A stretch of 64,000 nucleotides of DNA from Glandiceps talaboti (Eukaryota > Hemichordata > Enteropneusta > Spengelidae), in assembly GCF_964340395.1 (NCBI RefSeq), contig NC_135568.1:2912501-2976500 (forward strand), given 5' to 3'. Shown here one piece after another: positions 55,739 through 64,000 of this stretch. The translations under genes were made by a program, and so were the position numbers. Numbering within the stretch: position 1 is the stretch's first letter; each line of letters begins with the position of its first letter. The notes under the pieces are model-generated. The model was not told the origin of the DNA and did no database searches. It saw only the letters and a list, made by a program, of their open reading frames with translations.

Positions 55739-58700
55739 TAATGTAGAGGACATGCTGAGTTCTGGAGTAAGGGTAGTACTCTGTTAGTGAAACCACTTCA
55801 GCAACACCAACTTAAACTAGTTTTAGGGAGAGTAATCGATGACAAAAAGAGACGTCTCGGTACTTCACTGTCATAACACATCGGGCGCTTTAACACCATT
55901 TTACAAAATGAATACATACAACTTTTAAGTATATATCACTATCCATACCACTATTTTGAAGTATTTGTAACCATGTCATGACTTCTATCTTATCAAAGTA
56001 GGTAAAATTGTCACTCAAGTAGACAATAACACTTGTTTTATTAACATTTAATGAGGCTGGTACGAGGCTGTGATCTTCGAACGAGGAGAACAAGTGCTTA
56101 GCAAATATTGTACTTAAACTATACCAGGATCTGGTACAAATTCATCGATATGCTGACAATCACTTCGATGATAAATTTCGACAAGGACTAGTTAGTTCTA
56201 TGAAAACAGCATTAACAATTTTCTGGCGACTATGAATTGTAAGGGATTTGAATGACACTGTACAGTTTTCCTCAGGCACGACCAAGGAAGAGACGCTGTA
56301 CTGTACTATTTCTGTTTGTGTAGACTTACAGACCTTTCGTCTAGGAAAGTTGTTGTTCTAAACTGTGAAATACTAAAATCAAGCTATTTGAACATGTGGT
56401 TATCAGTATTTATCTACACACCAAATTTTCACAAATCTGATTCAATTGTCGTTTATATAAATTCATCCCCAGAAATTCAAGTGGGTCCGCAATTTTGTAC
56501 CATTCTGATTAAATTAAATTTCAAAATATTTGTTTTCTTCAAAAATCCATATATAACATATGTAAACGTATCTGCACTACGATGAGGCGGGAAATGTACA
56601 GGTAGGACCTTAGACCAACACATGGCTGAACTGTCGAGACTGATGGCTACATTGTACAGTGGACATCATTTGATTGGATGAACTGAAACAGTGTTAAAAT
56701 ATGTCGTCCAGTCTGAGACGTCGGTGTTTGATTTAATATGATGATTGGCAAACGATGGGTAATTATAAATCGAATATAACGTTTATGTCAGATAACAATT
56801 TATTATCAACTTAGATACAGATACTTAGTTGCTCCCGTGTCATGCATATGACGTGCATCAACTTTTTTTACCAATCAAATGACAGTTGTTCAAAACAAAC
56901 ATGCCTAATTGAAACGCATAATCGATTCATAATGGCACGTGTTTTAAAAAATCATTCCAGCAATACAATCCAAACAGTCCATGTGATACTCCATATTTGT
57001 AGCATTAACAATGCCTCGTGCGATGTTTTTGGCGGATTCAAATGTCAACATTATATGCTGAATCCTACAATCAAAATAAACCGATATGAAATGGGCTGCT
57101 CATTTAATGAATGCGATGACTTAATTATTAGTTGACGTCTTTTTTTTGCTGTACAATTTAACAGACGTTTAATTCCAGGCACCGTATGACATGTTGGAAT
57201 TGTCTTTAATGAACTTGAAATGAAAATGGAAGTAGATGTTGGTATGTTAAAACTAGACATAACAACTGTTCTGAAGTTTAAATGCAGTGCACACCTTACA
57301 ACAGATGTTCATCACTTCAAATGATTGTCATGTACATGTATATGCTGTCTAGTTGACCTTTCAAACTTCCAACCTTTGCGCATCTTGCGATTCAATCTTT
57401 GAGATAGAAGACCAAAGCTGCTCATCAAAAGTTATATACACGACGGATCGTGTCTCAGTTTACCGAAATACACATTTGATGTTAGCGTTAGTTGTAAATC
57501 CTGTTTAGATGAAGCGATTATCCTTGACGCAAAGCCAATTACAAAGGACTATTTTTACGGAAAACATGTAAACATTTGAAATTACACGCGGGACTTTATA
57601 CTACAAGTTATGTAGCAGAAAATACGCGTTTTGATGATTCTGATAAAATTGAACATATAGGTTGAATTTACAAAATATAGAGAACCCCAAGTATGCTAAT
57701 TAACATACCTACATTTTCATTATGTTTTTTTTTTTAAATAACACTCACTCAAAGCGCTTTAACAATTATTACCCCTAGCATGGATCTATAGATGAACAAC
57801 GCCCCTTTATATTCCCACAACTCCCTGGGAGGCATGCCATCTATCGCACCCTGTATAAATTCATAGGATTAAAGCATTCACAGTGCAACCTCTATTCTAC
57901 TAGTTCCCCATTAGTACACCTAGATTGGCTGGTGGTTAAAACCTTACCCAATAACTTTAGCCATTCATATCCAAACGGCAGTTTCGGGTGTTGTTTAGCA
58001 AGACACTTTGAGGCAAATGTCTGTTATTATACCCGAGAAAAATAAAGGGTTTGGACAACGGGCACGAGGTGAAGAGTCGACGATTTGTATAATCTGAAGA
58101 TAATTTACATTAGTGACGCGTCCATGTTAAGTCAAGTTACATTCTTTCCCAATCATGTATAATAACATTTTGGTTTTGCATGTTACATATTTAAATATGC
58201 TATACTTTGACCTATATAATGTCAACCACAATGTAGTACAGCGAGATTTCGTGTGAATAAAAATGACGGATTGCAATTTTCTATAACACATCTAAAGTGG
58301 AAAATTACCAAAGAGAGGAAACGATGCGATGAAAGCCAATTGTTCTCGGGTCTTTAGTGTCCCCATGGTAGAAACTGATCAGTCTTCATCAAATGCTCAT
58401 GTATGACTATTTCAAAGGAGATACGTGCGTTTTGATTGTACTGCTTGAACGCACATCAATCACCCAAAACACATTAATTCCGAGAAACAGCTAATTTCTG
58501 ATACCGTCGTAACTGTAGTGGTGGTATTTTAAATGATAACATTTGTCATGGAAATTGAACCTTGGTATCTGTATATCGTTGATAAAGGAAAGTATTACAA
58601 TGTACAGTTGTATATCACCATAACATTCCACACTGAAAAATTATGTTTATTCCTAAAAATGGCTGAAGTCATTTGACTAGGCTGCATGGTAATATGGACG

Positions 58701-60981
58701 ACATTCAATCATTAACAAAATAACCAATAACCGATTTTGATCTTGTTCCGGCTAGGCCAGAAATACATCTCATCGAGCTCTGTTTGTGGATAGGTCAGGC
58801 AGGTATGGTGATTGCTATAAAGTAAGGTAAGGTGATATAGAGTTTGATTGACCAGATACACAGACTGGGAGTTTGTACCGAGTTGTTGATTATTTAGATG
58901 ATTATTTTAGTTTTACAATTTGATCATAAACAGTGCAGGTTAACTAAAGATGGAATAAATAAAAATGAAAACTTTAATTTGTGAGTTAAAGTATCATATG
59001 TGATTTATATCTTCTGAATATTCATTTTAAGCACCATACACCACAATATGAATATGAGTTGTGCTTACCCTTATAAATTAGGGAAAGGGTGATTTGATTA
59101 TGATTCAATGCTCTAACACAGTGAAATATCAACACATTGTGAATCCAAAGACAAACTTAATTTCCAATTACTTGAAATTTGTATAGGTGACTTGAATATC
59201 AATTCAGCACGCCTTTAGCCTTGAATATACACAACGGACTGACGTTACAGGAAACTGGAATTTATGAATATGAATATTGTCGGTGAATTCAAATAAATGT
59301 GAATCATGCAGCAAATACATGTCCATTGGTGTTTAGGATACCTGTATTCCTTAGACTATTTCATATTTGATTGCTAATATAGATCCCACTCACGTCACCA
59401 TACAATTCAGTTGAAACACTCTTACGATCCATGAACTTTCCACTAATAGCGCAACCCGCGTGGGAAACCCCACCCGTTTGAAATTTCCAGTATCAGTAAT
59501 GTTAAATTATGCTGAGTTAGTATGTTTCTAAAAATTCGACAGAACTCTCCCCATTGCAGCGTCGTGTCCAAGGCCACACAATTTCATATAAATTATATAT
59601 ATGCGTACCACGTTTTTTTTTCATTCCACTCTGGCCTAGGGGACCCAAATTTAAATCCTCCTTACACATCCTAGTTGTGATAAGAAGAACTAATCAACAC
59701 ATTGAACTGTTCCAACTATCTTATCACCTCATTATGTATCAGAAATGAAATTTTCACATTTTCAAATTACGCAGCAAATCATTAAGACAGGGGAATTGCT
59801 TCAAAGGATTTCTCTTCTCTTTCAAATATGCATGAGATGATGCAAATTATAAAAAAAGATGGTTCAATTTAACTTGCATGAAATGGCGACTCCTACACAA
59901 AGGTTTTTGCAAGTTTATTATTTTTTAAATCTTAAAGTACCATCCAGCACACATTATATATATAAATTGTTAAAACCAAACCCAATCGTATCAAAAACAG
60001 ATTTATACAGTTGCTTGTATTCTAAATGAGTCATAATGTTGTTGTAGTTTTAGTCTTTACCACACGCATACTGAGATTGTAATCTGCATATGTTATTGTT
60101 TGATAATCACATCTATCATCATATCATTTTTATCCCAGGTTTATTATTTTGTGTGACGTTTTATAAACATGACAATAAATTAAGAGTAATATGGCGAATA
60201 GATTATATACTGTATCACAAAGGAGACTGTATGTTTGGATAATATGTTGTTGTTTTTGTTGGTGGGGGGGGGGGGAGCTTTTTGTAAAATTATTTTAGGA
60301 AAATATTTAATATTTGCTCTCAAGCCCATGATTTTGCTTGCGTGACAGTGAAAGAAATGGAAGATGGGAAATCGGTGCACACATATGGAACAAGACCTTG
60401 CATAGCACTAGAATAACATAACGGTTGACATATCCATATAATACATATTTATGCATTCACAGTCACAACCCAAGGATGTGAAAATACATAAATTTGAGGT
60501 GGTTTTATGCAGCGCACTAAATATTCGTCATAACGTGCAACCCATATACATAATTGATGTGTATATTTTCATCAGCCTCGTTACACTTAAAGCATGATAC
60601 AATAATGCCGCGGAATTTTGCTCGTTACATTTACGACGTCATGTCAGTTGAGATTGTTCTCCTCTTTCACACGCAAAGACCTTGGTAAATTGTGATAAAC
60701 GTTCTCCTCGTCTTGCCAGAGTAAAAAAGAGTAAATACTATATGTCGATTTGCACTATCTGCTGACAATGGACAGGTTGTTGAGAAGTGTACTGTACATC
60801 ACGAAAACTAAAGTAGAAACAGGAATACGATCGCCAAAGCAATAATCAAATACACTACACCTAAATCGAAACCAGATATGCGGTTTAGAATTTAGATCTA
60901 TGCATGAATACTGTGACATTAAACATAAATGTAGTTTGAAAATTAAACAAAGGTCAGTATTAAACACTATCGAAACGTTAT

Positions 60982-60993
60982 CACACACACACA

Positions 60994-61032
<39 letters not shown>
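60982..61032. repeat. CA microsatellite
   Basis: About 25 CA copies with one TACA interruption. Confidence 0.95.
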
Positions 61033-61035
<3 letters not shown>

Positions 61036-61237
61036 TAAGTTAGACAACTTCAAAGCAAAGTATATCTATACATTGACAATGTGTTTGTTACATCACGAAT
61101 ATACATATGTTGACATTTTGATTACTGTACGATAAAATAAGACTGATACAGCTGTGCAAAGATAATACCGTCTCTCTGTCGAGAAGAATAACTCATGTCA
61201 CTTATAACAGTCATGTGTTAAAATAAGTAAATGTAAC

Positions 61238-61360
61238 ATACATACATACATACATACATACATACATACATACACACATACACACACACACACACACACA
61301 CATACATACATACATACATACATACATACATACATACATACATACATACATACACACACG

Positions 61361-61408
<48 letters not shown>

Positions 61409-61569
61409 TATTCAGGCAGGTAGGAAGGCAGAGACAGACAGACGGAAGGATGGTCGGACGGACGGACGTACGGAGTGGCGGACATACAGACAGACTGGCG
61501 GACAGGCAGGCAGACAGGCAGGCAAACTGACACTGCCTGTCAGACAGACAGATAGACAGACGGACAGAC
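61238..61569. repeat. Compound TACA / CA / GACA microsatellite with degenerate tail
   Basis: TACA and CA blocks to about 61358, GACA to about 61408, then a degenerate GACA/GGCA/GGAC tail to about 61569. Confidence 0.94.
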
Positions 61570-64000
61570 GTGATTAGGGTTATCATACTGTCCCGGTGTC
61601 GCCGCTAAACCAGATCATTTACTATATACCATCAAAAGATCGACATAATTCCATGTGTCTAGAAAATATGACTTGCTTAGATCATTCTTCTGAAATACAA
61701 ATGAAATATATATCTTCCAAATTTTTGACACTATTCTCATTTCTTTGAATGTAAATCATCTAAAAACCATATGCTATCTTCTCCCAAGGATATCTCAAGC
61801 AAAGATGCCGAGTTGTGGTCTAATGTAGGACACGCTAACATTAGTTGCACGTATGGTGCAAGGTATCATTCCCGCTATAACAAGTGGAAAGGTGGACTCT
61901 TTTAGGCAACACTTTGTCAAATGTAATTCAAATACATTTATCGACACGTGTTAAGTGGAATACAGCATTCCATTAGGAAAATAACATGGGATCAATAAAA
62001 TCGTTAAGAAGGTAAATGAAGGTACGCAAGATGACATATATTCTGCAATTTGAAAGTACAAATGTACAAGAATTGACAAGGATGTATTTATTTTGTGAGC
62101 TGTACGATGATATCAATGAAGTCTTAATTCGATCCAAGTTTCATTTTACATTTTATGGTTGAAAGACCTTAATGTGGAACATCAACTTTTGTAATGTGTC
62201 ATTTATATGCCATATGCATTACTTGGTCTTTCGGGACTCATTCTTTTCGTTGAGGTTTACAGCTTAAGGGTTTTAAATAACACTTCTTACAAAAGTCCCG
62301 TCACGGTGCGAAACTAGTCGATTCAAGCAGTTTTTGTACTGAATTACTACTGAAACGGAATGAAGATTTGAAACCGCTTTAACATTATAGTGAGTTGTAA
62401 TTCAGTTATAATAAACATATATATAACTTTACATGGAGGGATATCGATTAGCCCTGGGTGACTGAATATTGCATGATATGGCCCTCTTGTTGTCTGTCTA
62501 TAACATGTCAATGGGTTGATAGTGTGAAATATTCCATGGCAAGTAACATTTGGGAGACCTTGAATCGATTAATTCATTTGCAAAAGTGTCCTCTTACAAA
62601 GGTTAAAATTTGCCTCTGAAATAAACTGTATTGCTGTTACTTTGTTCAAGAACCATTCTTAGTAAAAGACGGGGGGAAAAAGAGTTGGCGTACACATGTC
62701 AAAGTGTTGTTAAGTAAACCTATTTTAGAATCCAATATGGCCACCAAATACTGTGTTGACGCTATGGGAAAATGAGATATTGTCGATTCCCATGGAAAAA
62801 AGACGGTGTGCCTTGACTTTCAGTGAAATTCATCCCGAGGCACATACTCCCTTAACGACACGTACACATTGATCTGCCATAAATGTTTTAGTCTCCTGGG
62901 GGGAGGGGGAGGGGGTAATTATTATGTGCACAATGGGCTCCTACAGTGCGTCCGTCCATGTGTCCGAGCATCGTCCGTCCGAAATACATCATTTCGCAGA
63001 CATGCAATATTTGATATCTTTCAAACCTGGTACAAATGTGAAATACCATATGGGACATATGCACGTTACTTTGTTTCATGGCATACAAATTTGACCGGAC
63101 GGCGGCCAAATTTGGAGTTAAAAATCACTATTTACGCTATGGGGTATATGGGCATATTATCTAGTGATTTTAAACATTGCCAATGACAATTTGATCAAAA
63201 TATAAATGACTATCTGAGAAAAAAATAGCTGGCGGTAATTAACGCTTTACATAAACATCATTGAATTAAACAGAACACTGTAACATTTACTTCCTCACGA
63301 ATGATCCCTGAAATATTTATTCAAGAGTTCCGTTATTTATTTGTTCTTTGTACTTTACCTTTATATTACATGTGATGTTCCTTTGTGATTGTTATTTATT
63401 TCATCACCTTAAAACTAGATTCTCTGTGTAACTCTGGTATTTTACGTTTTACGACGATACAGTTGTTGAAGTGACGTTCGTAGAAGTCGAGGTATGACGT
63501 CTTTGGCACCGTGAGCATCTTTAAGGAGATGAAATGTCAGCTGACAAAGGATGAGTCTATTGCATGGAACACACACACACAGACACACATGTATATACTA
63601 ATTGAGGCCATTGAGCCACGCGTTAAGTTAAGAGCACTTGGAAAAGGTCATATTCGAGATCGTAATATAGCAAATTAGAGTCGATAGTGTCACTTGCGTT
63701 AGGAGAATAAACATAGGTGACAACGTCTTCAGCAAACAAAACAGTCAGACAACATATGCAAAGAGTATAGCTAGTATATGGCCAGGTGGGATATTTTCTT
63801 GTTCCTGCATTTCTCTAACTCATTTTCATAGCTTATTTCCTGGTTGTTATTTCTGATAAAACAATAAAGCAAGAGAGATATTAAGTCACAAGAAAGACAA
63901 TGTACAATCAACATTATTTACCACACTAACTGGCTGCCTTGTAACAGGCTGGGTCGACCTAGCAGGTATTTGCTCCAATAAGCCTGTGAACTTAGCATTT

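Larger units (their letters stand above)
55740..64000. other. No gene recognised
   Basis: Open frames are short and match nothing I know. A stop-free stretch at 62869-63186 starts in a G-rich run and looks like non-coding repeat sequence. G runs occur at 60264-60275 and 62897-62915. CA, TACA and GACA microsatellites are listed separately. Confidence 0.55.

Noticed and set aside
62869-63186. 105-codon frame starting in a G-rich run
   Set aside because: Its opposite strand is also open over much of it, the start is a homopolymer-like G tract, and the sequence looks like a non-coding interspersed repeat.

Overview
The window looks like nuclear DNA of an invertebrate animal. It is AT-rich and gene-poor, its genes are split by long GT-AG introns, and it is full of microsatellites (TACA, GACA, TA, CA, GA, GATA) and small non-autonomous transposons. 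The receptor gene has the classic animal nicotinic-receptor exon layout. A lophotrochozoan such as a mollusc, annelid or brachiopod would fit, but nothing in the sequence fixes the phylum. I see no prokaryotic operon, CRISPR array, tRNA or rRNA.

Two spliced genes can be reconstructed, both on the + strand. (1) From about 5.8 to 18.5 kb there is a small ankyrin-repeat protein of about 262 residues in ten exons; the first exon is tentative. Its ankyrin part is built from two successive sets of three phase-0 exons (A-B-C, A'-B'-C'), and the protein ends in a CaaX-type prenylation box, Cys-Ser-Ile-Leu. (2) From 30.1 to 49.1 kb there is a complete nicotinic acetylcholine receptor-like Cys-loop channel subunit of 470 residues in seven exons. 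It has a signal peptide in exon 1, a 9.35-kb first intron, the family-typical 45-nt and 110-nt exons, a Cys-loop, four membrane segments and an alpha7-like cation-selective pore. It lacks the paired cysteines of alpha subunits in loop C.

Layout: 1-5.5 kb, no gene seen; 5.8-18.5 kb, ankyrin gene; 18.5-30 kb, intergenic, with TA, GA, GT and TACA microsatellites, a 48-bp perfect palindrome and a MITE; 30.1-49.1 kb, receptor gene, whose introns hold a palindromic TTAA-flanked MITE and several large microsatellites; 49.1-55.8 kb, a transposon-rich stretch with a 980-bp hAT-like element with intact 8-bp target duplication, a minisatellite, a duplicated foldback element with a nested insertion, and a second MITE copy; 55.8-64 kb, no gene recognised. 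The two genes show no obvious functional link. No wholly new system is evident. The most notable points are the CaaX-ending ankyrin protein built by exon-triplet duplication, the unusual receptor subunit, the hammerhead-like motif at 17.35 kb and the well-preserved transposon insertions.
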